NCBI GenBank assembly: GCA_023150945.1
Contig: JAKLJX010000005.1
Location: 16,629-80,628 of the forward strand
Reading direction: 5' to 3'
Length of the DNA stretch: 64,000 nucleotides
Source: a bacterium
GTDB taxonomy: Bacteria > Zhuqueibacterota > Zhuqueibacteria > Zhuqueibacterales > Zhuqueibacteraceae
Shown here: positions 9,497-17,247 of the stretch, piece by piece
Position numbering within the stretch: the first letter of the stretch is position 1
Layout: every line of letters starts with the position of its first letter
Translations under genes and position numbers: made by a program
Notes under the pieces: generated by a model
The model's database searches: none
Told to the model about the DNA's origin: nothing
The model's input: the letters and a program-made list of their open reading frames with translations, nothing else

Positions 9497-9520
9497 ACGA
9501 GTGTCCATCGGAGAACATCA

Positions 9521-9597
9521 CCGCCCGGACGCTCCATCATGAACAGAAGCACGTTTCGTTCGGTTTGTGCACGCCACGGGGCCAAGCGCCCGGGCGG
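9521..9597 (+). repeat. GCCCGGGCG-bounded 77-bp repeat, copy B
   Basis: CCGCCCGGACGCT at the left end and AGCGCCCGGGCGG at the right are near-perfect inverted repeats. The interior contains GTGCACGCCACGG, matching the copy at 62741 (GTGCACGCTTCGG). It lies 25 bp past the hydrolase stop codon and 30 bp before the next start, and may act as a hairpin between the two genes. Confidence 0.75.
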
Positions 9598-9626
9598 TTC
9601 GTTGCTTATCTGGACTGAGATGAACG

Positions 9627-9998
9627 ATGTGGTATCGCGCTCTGGCGGATGCAGTGGTGGTACTGCATCTCCTCTTCATTTTGTTCGTTTTGTTCGGCGG
9701 CCTGCTGGTTTGGCGCTGGCCGCGTTGCGCCTGGCTGCACCTGCCGGCGATGTTGTGGGGCGCCTTCATCGAATTCAGCAAGGGCGTGTGCCCGCTGACG
9801 CTACTGGAGAACTGGCTACGCCGCCAGGGCGCGGCCACCGGCTACGGCGTCAGCTTCATCGAACATTATTTGATTCCGCTCATCTATCCCGCCACTCTCA
9901 CGCCGCGATTGCAATTCGTGCTGGGGGCATTGGTGTTGATCCTCAATGCCTGCGTTTATTTCTTCCTGCTTCGTCGCCGGCGTTGGGCGAAGGATTGA
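9627..9998 (+). CDS. DUF2784 family integral membrane protein
   Basis: 123 residues with four hydrophobic segments. The N-terminal helix is MWYRALADAVVVLHLLFILFV, followed by conserved W-x-WP, and the central GVCPLTLLENWLRRQ and FIEHYLIPLIYP motifs are characteristic of DUF2784, a family of small inner-membrane proteins of unknown function. The length is normal for the family. It stands alone between a repeat and the convergent dioxygenase gene. Confidence 0.85.
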   Translation: MWYRALADAVVVLHLLFILFVLFGGLLVWRWPRCAWLHLPAMLWGAFIEFSKGVCPLTLLENWLRRQGAATGYGVSFIEHYLIPLIYPATLTPRLQFVLGALVLILNACVYFFLLRRRRWAKD

Positions 9999-10203
9999 AT
10001 GCTAATCCGTCCAATCATTTCACCATTTCGCCGCAGCCCGCGCCTGGTGGTCGGCTGAGCGGAGTACGGCCCGCGACGAGGCCAGTGGCTTCCCATTGTC
10101 ATCCCACATGGAACTGACGATTCGCCCAGCCTGGTGCCGAATACCTCTCAAGCGCAGTCTGGCAGATTGCGCTACGAAGAATACCGCCTAGCGCGCTACT
10201 CTC

Positions 10204-11283
10204 TCAATTCTCCCGCCATTCCGGCACAACCAGCGGCTTGAGATTGCTCTCTATCTCACGGCGTTGTGCCTCCAGCCAGGGCGGCAGCCGCAAGCTTCGG
10301 CCGAGTTGTGCAACCGGCTCGTCCGCTGCAAAGCCGGGACCCATGGTCGCCAATTCCACAATGTGGCCGTCGGGATCGCTGGTGTAGATGCTCTTGAAAT
10401 AGATGCGATCCCTCACCGGCGAAACTCGAATGTAGGCACGCAGGATCTTCTCGCGCCATTCGAGCTGGCTTGCTTCATTCGCCACTGCCAGCGCAAAATG
10501 ATGCGTCTGTCCCGTGCCCATGCGCACATGGCGCGCTGTTTTCGGATCGAATTGAAAATAGGTGATGATGGTGCCGGGCTTACCCTCGCCCACGCCCCAG
10601 TACCAATGCGCAGTTTTGAGATCATCGAAATCCGAGGTCATCTTCACGCGGCGCATGCCGAGTAAGTCGCCGAAAAACGCATGCGTGGCTTCGATGTCCG
10701 AACTGATCGCCGAGATGTGGTGCATGCCCTGCTGCAACGCCATGGCGGGCGTGATGTCCGGCACCGGCTCCGGCCAATTCTCGGTCTGAATGCGTGCCTC
10801 GTCGCGCTGGCCTTTGCGCATGTCCGGCGGCGGCTCGCGATATTCCAAGCCGAGCTGGTCCGGCGCTTCATCGATCGCCCAGCCCGGGCCTTGCGTCGCG
10901 ATCTCGAGCAGCACGCCATCGGGATCATGAAAGTAGATCGACTCGAAGTAGTTGCGATGAAATGGCCCGGTCACGCGTATGCCGAGATCGCGCAGGCGGC
11001 GTTTCCATTGCAGCAAGCCTTCGCGATCGCTTACGCTCAACGCGAAATGATGCGTGCCGCCAATGCCGGCTGCGCCTTTGGGCGCGTGCGGCCATTCGAA
11101 GAATGTGACCGCGGTGCCGGGCCGCCCGGTGGCATTGCCGAAATACAAATGATAGCTGCCGGGGTCATCGAAATTCACCGTCTGCTTCACCAGGCGCAGT
11201 CCGAGAATTTGTGTGTAGAAATCCACCGTGCGTTGTGCCTCGGAACACACGAGCGTGATGTGGTGCAGGCCGAGAATGCTCAT
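10204..11283 (-). CDS. VOC-family ring-cleaving dioxygenase (PcpA/MhqO/LinE-like)
   Basis: 359 residues made of two tandem glyoxalase/VOC modules (about residues 5-150 and 180-320). Each module shows the paired metal-site motifs: LHHITLV, THHFALSV and LEIATQGPG in the first, MHHISAI, THHFALAV and VELATMGPG in the second. This two-module form belongs to Fe(II) extradiol dioxygenases acting on hydroquinones, such as the chlorohydroquinone or hydroquinone enzymes PcpA, LinE and MhqO. The likely reaction is O2-dependent cleavage of a quinol ring, perhaps quinone detoxification. The flavin reductase-like gene upstream on the same strand (87 bp away) fits a redox or quinone role, but the true substrate cannot be deduced. 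Confidence 0.85.
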   Translation of the reverse strand: MSILGLHHITLVCSEAQRTVDFYTQILGLRLVKQTVNFDDPGSYHLYFGNATGRPGTAVTFFEWPHAPKGAAGIGGTHHFALSVSDREGLLQWKRRLRDLGIRVTGPFHRNYFESIYFHDPDGVLLEIATQGPGWAIDEAPDQLGLEYREPPPDMRKGQRDEARIQTENWPEPVPDITPAMALQQGMHHISAISSDIEATHAFFGDLLGMRRVKMTSDFDDLKTAHWYWGVGEGKPGTIITYFQFDPKTARHVRMGTGQTHHFALAVANEASQLEWREKILRAYIRVSPVRDRIYFKSIYTSDPDGHIVELATMGPGFAADEPVAQLGRSLRLPPWLEAQRREIESNLKPLVVPEWREN

Positions 11284-11370
11284 CTGATTTTCTCCCTGTG
11301 CAAAGCAAAGCCGGGCCGGAAAGCCACAGTGAAGCTTGACTTTTGATGCGCTTCCTCTTCCGCTCCGGCT

Positions 11371-11994
11371 TTATTTGTTGACTTGTGGCCGCGCCATTGC
11401 AAAGACGCTGCCGATGGTCGCGTATTCTTCGCCGCCGAGGCGTGTGAGCGGCCGCAGCGCAGCGGCATCGACCAAACCATTGGGTCGCAACAACCCGGCA
11501 CGAATGTGAAAGCGCACGATGCGGCCCAGCACCAGCGTGGCCGTGGTGCCGGCGACCGGCACGATTTGAGTGAGGCGCGCTTCCATCGCCACCGGCGCGG
11601 CAGCAACGCGCGGCGGCTTCACTTCGAGCGAGGCCACGGCGGCCAGGTTCGCCAATTGAAACTCATCGCGGCCGGATTCCCATTCGCCTGAAGTCAGATT
11701 CATCGCCGCAGCCAGCGCCTCGTCCACGAGATTGATCACGAATTCGCCGGTTTCCTGCACATTGCGCAATGTGTCTTTGGGCCGGCCCTGGCGCTGTCCA
11801 ATGGCCAGCATCACCGTGGGCGGATTGCCGGCGACGGCATTAAAAAAGGAGAACGGCGCGAGATTGCGCACGCCCTCGGCGCTGACGGTTGACACCCAGG
11901 CAATGGGCCGCGGTGCCACGATGCTCAAAAACATGCGAGCGGCGTCACGCGGCGGCATTTCATCAGTGGTGAGTGAGACAAGATCTTGCGACAT
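11371..11994 (-). CDS. flavin reductase family protein (FMN-binding split barrel)
   Basis: 207 residues starting at the ATG at 11994, which has GGGAG about nine bases upstream; earlier in-frame codons lack support. The motif PRPIAWVSTVSAEGVRNLAPFSFF with GNPPTVMLAI, the K-DTLRNV segment and FVINLVDE define the DIM6/NTAB flavin reductase-like split barrel, which binds FMN and usually supplies reduced flavin or acts as an NAD(P)H:flavin oxidoreductase. It is transcribed with the ring-cleaving dioxygenase just downstream, so a joint role in aromatic or quinone metabolism is a reasonable inference. Confidence 0.85.
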   Translation of the reverse strand: MSQDLVSLTTDEMPPRDAARMFLSIVAPRPIAWVSTVSAEGVRNLAPFSFFNAVAGNPPTVMLAIGQRQGRPKDTLRNVQETGEFVINLVDEALAAAMNLTSGEWESGRDEFQLANLAAVASLEVKPPRVAAAPVAMEARLTQIVPVAGTTATLVLGRIVRFHIRAGLLRPNGLVDAAALRPLTRLGGEEYATIGSVFAMARPQVNK

Positions 11995-12141
11995 GCGGGT
12001 CGTCTCCCGGTTTGACGGCAGGCGCAGCACTGCACTGCAGTCGCCCACGCTGCACGCGAAGGCAGGCTTTGTCCTTTTCCTTGCCGGCAGTGGCGAGGTG
12101 CGCGACCAGCTTAAGCCGGAATCGCGCGCGGCGGCCTTGCC

Positions 12142-13161
12142 TTATTTTGACAGAACCGGTCGGGGCACTGGTTCCTCATTGAATTTCATTTCGGACAGAT
12201 CACCCTGGGGTGAGAACGTGTAGCGCAAAATGAAAGGCAGGGAACGCTCGGGAAATCCAATAGCACGCAGAACTCCGCGGTCGATCATGAATTGCAGATC
12301 GCGGATCTCGACAACCTGGCGGCCGTCGCGCTGCTCGGAGTGCACCCAGGGAAAGCGTGCGAACAGCAGGTACCAGCGGCTCTCCTGAATCTGCAGGGCG
12401 CGGGCGGCGAACTCATCTTGCGCGTTCTCATAGACGGTGAGCGTGAGCGGCTCTGCCGGCCGCAGGTTGCTCATGTAGGCCTGCCGGGCACCATCCGCGG
12501 TTTGCGCCAGCCCCATCCAGCGGAAGAGGCTGAACGGCTGCGGCAGTGCGGTGATTTTCGTCGCAGGCAAGCCGGCCTGCTGCAGGGCCTCGGCCATGCG
12601 GTGCCTGGCGAATTGATGGTTGATCATTTCCGCGCCGAGATAGAGCAGCACCAGCAAGCTGCCAGCGAGAATGATGCGCCGGCGGCCGGTGGTCCGCAGT
12701 TTGCCGAGCAGCAACACCGCCGCCAGCAACCCGGTGAACCAAAGGTCGATGATGAACATCCAATCGAGCGCATAGCGGCCGTACGACAGCGGCGCGAGAA
12801 TTTGTGTGCCGTACGCCGTGATGACATCGAAGAAGATGTGCAGCAGCGTGCCGAGCAACGCGAGCAGCCAGGCGGTTTTGAAGGGCTGCAGCTTCTTCCA
12901 AAAATAGAAAAGCGCGGCAGGCGCCAGCGCGAACACGGGCGCAAACACCAGCGAATGCGTGAGGCCGCGATGGTGCTGCATCGCGAAGATTGGATCTTGG
13001 AACGCGCCGAGCGCGACATCGAGATCCGGCAGGTTGGCCGAGACCACCAGCAGCCAGAAGGCTTTGCGTTTGAAACCGGGGTCGGCAAAAAACTCAGGCT
13101 TGGTGACTTCAATCACCTTTGCGGCCAGCGCGCCGGTGAGACTGTGCGTGAGATTATCCAT
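12142..13161 (-). CDS. YdjM-like membrane-bound metal-dependent hydrolase
   Basis: 339 residues. The N-terminus MDNLTHSLTGALAAKV, then ANLPDLDV and HHRGLTHSLVFAP carry the conserved His/Asp set of the YdjM/LexA-binding inner-membrane hydrolase family. Four or five transmembrane helices follow (LVFAPVFALAPAALFYFW, WLLALLGTLLHIFFDVIT, FIIDLWFTGLLAAVLLL, IILAGSLLVLLYLGAEMI). The last 140 residues form a soluble domain with predicted beta content. The reaction is unknown. Its stop lies close to the convergent or neighbouring flavin reductase leader, and the SMR gene ends 10 bp upstream of its start, so the two are likely co-transcribed. Confidence 0.82.
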   Translation of the reverse strand: MDNLTHSLTGALAAKVIEVTKPEFFADPGFKRKAFWLLVVSANLPDLDVALGAFQDPIFAMQHHRGLTHSLVFAPVFALAPAALFYFWKKLQPFKTAWLLALLGTLLHIFFDVITAYGTQILAPLSYGRYALDWMFIIDLWFTGLLAAVLLLGKLRTTGRRRIILAGSLLVLLYLGAEMINHQFARHRMAEALQQAGLPATKITALPQPFSLFRWMGLAQTADGARQAYMSNLRPAEPLTLTVYENAQDEFAARALQIQESRWYLLFARFPWVHSEQRDGRQVVEIRDLQFMIDRGVLRAIGFPERSLPFILRYTFSPQGDLSEMKFNEEPVPRPVLSK

Positions 13162-13171
13162 CGTTACAATC

Positions 13172-13492
13172 TTAATCTGAGGCCAGGAGCCTGAGACCGG
13201 CGATGCCCGCCAGAATCAATGCCAGGCAAAGCAAGCGCAAGAGCTCGCGTGATTCATTGAACAGGATCATACCCAGAATTGCCGTGCCCGCCGCGCCGAC
13301 GCCCGTCCACACTGCGTAACCGGTGCCCACTGGAATGGTCTTGAGCGCCTGCGCGAGCAGAAAAAAACTTGCTGCCATGGCGAGCACGGTCAACGCGCTG
13401 GGCAGGGGCCGGGTGAAGCCCTCGGTGTATTTCAACCCAACCGCCCAACCGACTTCAAACAAACCGGCAATGAAGAGATAAAGCCAGGCCAT
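13172..13492 (-). CDS. sugE: SMR-family exporter, SugE/Gdx type
   Basis: 106 residues with four transmembrane helices, the standard size for small multidrug resistance proteins. Glu13 in the first helix ([19 protein letters not shown]) is the essential coupling glutamate, and the GWAVGLKYT and [14 protein letters not shown] motifs with Trp62 are those of SugE/Gdx guanidinium exporters rather than EmrE. These act as dimers exchanging guanidinium for protons. A guanidine riboswitch is often found ahead of such genes, but only 45 bp separate it from the upstream gene, so none fits here. It probably sits in an operon with the genes on both sides. Confidence 0.88.
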   Translation of the reverse strand: MAWLYLFIAGLFEVGWAVGLKYTEGFTRPLPSALTVLAMAASFFLLAQALKTIPVGTGYAVWTGVGAAGTAILGMILFNESRELLRLLCLALILAGIAGLRLLASD

Positions 13493-13537
13493 GCGTTCTC
13501 TCCGGGGGTGGTGAAGCTTGGTGAGGCCGGTGCGGCC

Positions 13538-14479
13538 TCAGCGCGGGGTGTGCTCCTGCTCGAGTTTCAATTTCCTCTGCCAGAGTTGGCCGGCACTTTC
13601 GGAAGCAGCACGTGAGATTTGGATCAAAGTGGCGGCAGCGCTGAGCATCATGCTCTGCCCCTGCACCAGCGTTTGCTGGTGGACGGTGTTGTTCGCCTGC
13701 TCGCCATACTCCACCGCGGCCAGTTTCTCCTGAAACGGCGTGAAGCGCGCTTGCAGTTTCTTGATTTCCTCCGGCCACCATTTCTGCAGTGCCGCCAGAT
13801 ATTCGTTGTCAACCGCAAGCTGTTTTTCCACCGTGGCAACGTGGAGCGCGTGCGTCGCTCTGGGCTCCGCTATCATGCCCACGCCGGGGCCGCCGGGCAC
13901 TTGCGGAATCTTTTTCTGCTCCGCTTCCGCCCAGGTCTTGATCTCCTCCTGCCGGCGCTGACGATCGGCGTCGAGCTGCTGCTTTTTCTTGGCGGTCGCA
14001 TCGGGGTTGGTGTATTCGCTGTTGACCGCGACGCTCATTTCGCCGAATGCCGCCACCGCTGCCTGCACTTCTTCCGATTCCGGCTGCACGCTTTGCATGC
14101 CCAGGGCCATCTGGCTCATTTGCATCGCAAATTGGATTTTTTGCTCCGGGCTCATGGCGTCGAGTTTCTTTTGCATTTCCTGCGGATCGATTTGTTGCAT
14201 TGCCTGCACGCCGGGCTGTGCCAAAGCCGCGTTGAGTGCCGTGAGGCGCTGTTCCAGCGCGGCAAGCGCCTCGGCAGTGGGCTGGTAGAACTTCTTCGCA
14301 TCGCAATTCTCGAAGCCCTCTTTCTCGGTGCACACCAGGCGGGAGTGCGCCGTTTTGGCGTCGGCCGGCGGTGCTGGAACTTTATCAAACTGTTCGATGA
14401 GGTTGACTTTGACCATTTCCTGGCTGAAGGCCAATGCCGGCAGCAACAGCCCCAACACCAGAAAAGCAAATCGACGCAT
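13538..14479 (-). CDS. secreted helical protein of unknown function
   Basis: 313 residues with a signal peptide (MRRFAFLVLGLLLPALAFS, cleavage before QE). The mature protein is mostly helical, rich in Gln, Ala, Glu and Met, with long coiled-coil-like stretches (about residues 65-130 and 165-200) and two early cysteines (LVCTEKEGFENCD). There are no catalytic motifs and I do not recognise a family. It is the first gene of a minus-strand run leading to the SugE-type exporter. Confidence 0.65.
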   Translation of the reverse strand: MRRFAFLVLGLLLPALAFSQEMVKVNLIEQFDKVPAPPADAKTAHSRLVCTEKEGFENCDAKKFYQPTAEALAALEQRLTALNAALAQPGVQAMQQIDPQEMQKKLDAMSPEQKIQFAMQMSQMALGMQSVQPESEEVQAAVAAFGEMSVAVNSEYTNPDATAKKKQQLDADRQRRQEEIKTWAEAEQKKIPQVPGGPGVGMIAEPRATHALHVATVEKQLAVDNEYLAALQKWWPEEIKKLQARFTPFQEKLAAVEYGEQANNTVHQQTLVQGQSMMLSAAATLIQISRAASESAGQLWQRKLKLEQEHTPR

Positions 14480-15158
14480 GGTGATCTCCTTGCAAAGTTA
14501 TTGAACTGGGTTTCACGAGTATCTTGAAGTCCGGCCTGCGCGTGATCGGGTCATCAATAGATCCTCAATCGCGGTTCAAGATCGCCGGATGGCAATTTGA
14601 CATGACTTTGTCAGATTCACCGCGGAGAGGCGGAGTTCGCTGAGAATTCCGGCACTCTCGCCCTGCGGACTGCGCGACGCAGCGGATATTTTGCAAAGTG
14701 TGATCGTGTCAGGTTAGCCCGAAGCACGAGAGGCAGCACCCGTTGGGATGGCACCACACGTGACAGCCGTCTGTGTGCCGCTCCTTTGAACATTTGTCGG
14801 TTCAGGCTCAAAACAAAATTCCGAAAGACTCTGAATGGCAAAGCAAACTTTTGAACCACGGAGACGCGGAGATCGCAGAGGTGTCAGAGCACAAAAGCCT
14901 TTCGCCGCGCTGGCAGCGCTTGTGCGATTCCGGTGAGGACTTTGTGACTATCTGTTGCCCCAGATTGGTCGAATGCATTCCCGCCAGCCGGCGTTCAGAT
15001 CTCCACTTGCCTGAATTCTGGCCTAGTAGGTTGGGACGGCTCATTTGACCGGTTATTCGGATGAGTCTTGTGAATGACTCGGCGAAGTCTTCACAGGCTC
15101 CCTGCAGGATGATGATCGGGCCGGCTATGCTGCGCAAGGTAACGGTGCACCAGGTGCA
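14480..15158. other. 679-bp non-coding interval with two decayed repeat fragments
   Basis: No gene is supported. Two direct copies of a purine-rich phrase, ACCGCGGAGAGGCGGAG at about 14619 and ACCACGGAGACGCGGAG at about 14857, resemble the one at about 27690. These look like worn remnants of a dispersed repeat. The rest shows nothing recognisable. Confidence 0.55.
14619..14882 (+). repeat. pair of degenerate CCRCGGAGACGCGGAG repeat fragments
   Basis: Two direct fragments start near 14619 and 14857 and share ACC-CGGAGA-GCGGAG followed by TCGC-GAG. A third related stretch is at about 27690 (ACCGCGGAGGCGCTGCGAGCGCAGAG). Phrases of this type recur in intergenic DNA of several environmental genomes as I recall, sometimes next to GxxExxY genes, but this could not be checked. 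Confidence 0.4.
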
Positions 15159-16478
15159 CTAGACTTCATCATCGCCGGCGGGATCGAGGAAATCCAGCTC
15201 ATTGCCCTCGATGGAGAGCAGATCGCCGCGCGCATAGGCGTCGTTCGCGGCCTCGTCTTCGCCGGCGGCACTTTCGCCGGCCAGCGCGCCGCGGCTGATG
15301 AGCTGTTTCTCCAGCAGGAACATTTCGTCCGCGCGCTCGCTTTCATCCAGCAGCATGCGAATGCGCAGGAATTCATCCATCAGGCCGTATTCCTCGTGCG
15401 AAACCGCGGCGAGAATGTGTTGCGCGATCAGCCAGGCGATGGCCTCCTCGTCCGCGACCCGGCGTGCGGCGCGGCGCGGTATGCGGGTGGGAAATTCCGG
15501 CGAAGCCACGGCGAAAAGATTCTTGAGGGTCTCCAGCATGCCGTGGATTTCGAGCCGGTGCAACTCGGCGTCATAGACGTGGCCGCGATCCTCGTAACAA
15601 ATCTTGCGCAGCGCATCCACCAGATCCCTGGCATTGATGACGCCATCGGGGTTGCTTTCCTCATTGGCCAGCAGGTATGATCCCAGCAGTTGCAGCAAAT
15701 GCGGATGGCCACCGGCCAGCGCAGCCACGCGCGCAATGAGGGCCGGCTGCACTTGCAGGCGCAGGCCCTGCTGCTCGGCCGCTTGCGCCGCCTGTGCCAG
15801 CTTGGTTGCGATGAGCTGCGCCGCTTCGGCCTGTGCCAAAGGCGATAGCGTGATCGTCTTCGCAAAGAAGCGATTGAGGCCCGCATCCTCCTTGAGCATC
15901 TCTTGAAAAAACGGACTCACGCCCGCCAATAGAAAGCGGACATTTTTCACGCCGTTTTGCTGCGCGTGCATGATGAGGCTGCGGAGCAGCCGCGCCAGAG
16001 GAACCGGGCACTTGTCCGCTTCATCGACGGCAAAGATGAGAAGCTGCTGCGCCGCGATGATTTTCTGCAGATTCTCCTGCGTGATGATCTTCTTCAGCGC
16101 GGCGAGTTCATGCCCGGCCTTCAAGTACCCGCAGATTTCGGCAGATTCCACGTCATACTCCGTCCCCAGTTTGAAGGTCACGGTGTTGGCTGCTTCGTTC
16201 CAGCGGACGAAAGCCTGCAGCAGCAGCCGCGCTGCCTGGTCCACGGTCTTCACGTCTTTGTCGGCCACCGCGAGGACGGTTTTTGCGCAGCGCGGCTTGC
16301 CTTCCATGAGCGCGCGAATTCTGGCCATGAGCGAGGATTTCCCCATGCCCATGGGGCCTTGTATTGCCACTGCGGCTTTGACCAGGCCTTGCTCGATCAG
16401 GCGCAGTGCTTCGCTGCGGCCGAAAAAATCCTCGGGCAGGCCGGCGATTTCCGCGGGGGTAAAGGGGTTTGCAAACAT
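15159..16478 (-). CDS. AAA/Orc1-Cdc6-like ATPase with C-terminal helical region
   Basis: 439 residues from the ATG at 16478; a TTG ten codons upstream is possible and neither has a good ribosome-binding site. The NPFTPAEIAGLPEDFFGR start is typical of STAND/Orc1-like ATPases. Walker A is GPMGMGKSS (residues 41-49), Walker B is LLIFAVDEAD (about 146-155) and a sensor-1-like VRFLLAGVSPF follows. A HPHLLQLLGSYL motif marks the lid, then a winged-helix-like region and an acidic tail. It resembles regulators that bind a target and load or release it using ATP, but no partner domain identifies the job. It lies 86 bp downstream of the sigma factor gene on the same strand. Confidence 0.78.
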   Translation of the reverse strand: MFANPFTPAEIAGLPEDFFGRSEALRLIEQGLVKAAVAIQGPMGMGKSSLMARIRALMEGKPRCAKTVLAVADKDVKTVDQAARLLLQAFVRWNEAANTVTFKLGTEYDVESAEICGYLKAGHELAALKKIITQENLQKIIAAQQLLIFAVDEADKCPVPLARLLRSLIMHAQQNGVKNVRFLLAGVSPFFQEMLKEDAGLNRFFAKTITLSPLAQAEAAQLIATKLAQAAQAAEQQGLRLQVQPALIARVAALAGGHPHLLQLLGSYLLANEESNPDGVINARDLVDALRKICYEDRGHVYDAELHRLEIHGMLETLKNLFAVASPEFPTRIPRRAARRVADEEAIAWLIAQHILAAVSHEEYGLMDEFLRIRMLLDESERADEMFLLEKQLISRGALAGESAAGEDEAANDAYARGDLLSIEGNELDFLDPAGDDEV

Positions 16479-16564
16479 GTTGTCGCGCACGTCAAGATCG
16501 CGTTTCAATCAGAATGTTGACCGACCGAATGGGCAGACTGGTCACGCCGTTGTGGTTCGATTAT

Positions 16565-17146
16565 TCACGCGTGTGTCTTTTCTCGGCTGGACCGGCACGT
16601 GCAATCCAAGCACCCATGTTGCGCACAAACGCGGCAGGTTTCCTCCAGCCGTTGGCGCAGCGCCTGGCGTGCGCGGTGGCGGCGGACTTTCAAATTGTTG
16701 CGATTGATGCCGAGCTGGTCAGCCACCAACGCCGGATCGGCCTCCGTGAGCTCCATCCTCTCAATCAACTGGGCATACTTCGGCTTGAGGGTTGGAATCA
16801 ACTCCCGAATGCAGGCGCACAAGGCGGCTTCGTCGTCGGACTCCGGTTCGGCAACGTGCTCCGGCAGCGCCGGACTCTTTTCGAAGTGTTTCGCTTCAAC
16901 CTGCCGGCGCCGGTAAACATCGGTGATGGCGTTGTTCAAGATGCGATAGAACCAGGGCACGAGCTTTTCCTCATCCCGCAGCTCCGGCGCGGCGCGCAGC
17001 GCCTTGAGCAGACTGTCTTGCAACACGTCTTCGGCCAGCGCCGAATCGGAAACCTTCCGCCGAACGTAGGCGAGCAATTGCTCACGCTGGTTCAGCAGTT
17101 TTGAAGTTATGAGGTCGCGCATGATCCCGTCAGTCTCAAAGTCCAT
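16565..17146 (-). CDS. ECF-type RNA polymerase sigma factor with Cys-rich tail
   Basis: 193 residues from the ATG at 17146; an ATG at 17122 is equally possible and neither has a strong Shine-Dalgarno. Region 2 is visible in LLAYVRRKVSDSALAEDVLQDSLLKALR and VPWFYRILNNAITDVYRRR (core binding and -10 recognition), and region 4 in LVADQLGINRNNLKVRRHRARQALRQRL (-35 recognition). The C-terminus CRVCAQHGCLDCTC has five cysteines in a zinc-finger-like spacing. No anti-sigma gene is adjacent. The tail may sense redox state or metal, or the neighbouring ATPase may do the regulation; both are guesses. Confidence 0.85.
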   Translation of the reverse strand: MDFETDGIMRDLITSKLLNQREQLLAYVRRKVSDSALAEDVLQDSLLKALRAAPELRDEEKLVPWFYRILNNAITDVYRRRQVEAKHFEKSPALPEHVAEPESDDEAALCACIRELIPTLKPKYAQLIERMELTEADPALVADQLGINRNNLKVRRHRARQALRQRLEETCRVCAQHGCLDCTCRSSREKTHA

Positions 17147-17247
17147 TGGCCGGGAGCCGGCCCGAGTCAACTTGGCGCAAAAGCACCGAGGCAGCAGGCA
17201 GCCGTTCAGTGCAAATGGGACTTTGCTTCTTTCATCTCGCGCTCAGT

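Noticed and set aside
13493-13537. Guanidine riboswitch ahead of the SugE/Gdx gene
   Set aside because: Only 45 bp separate it from the upstream gene, too little for the aptamer, and no conserved motif was found.
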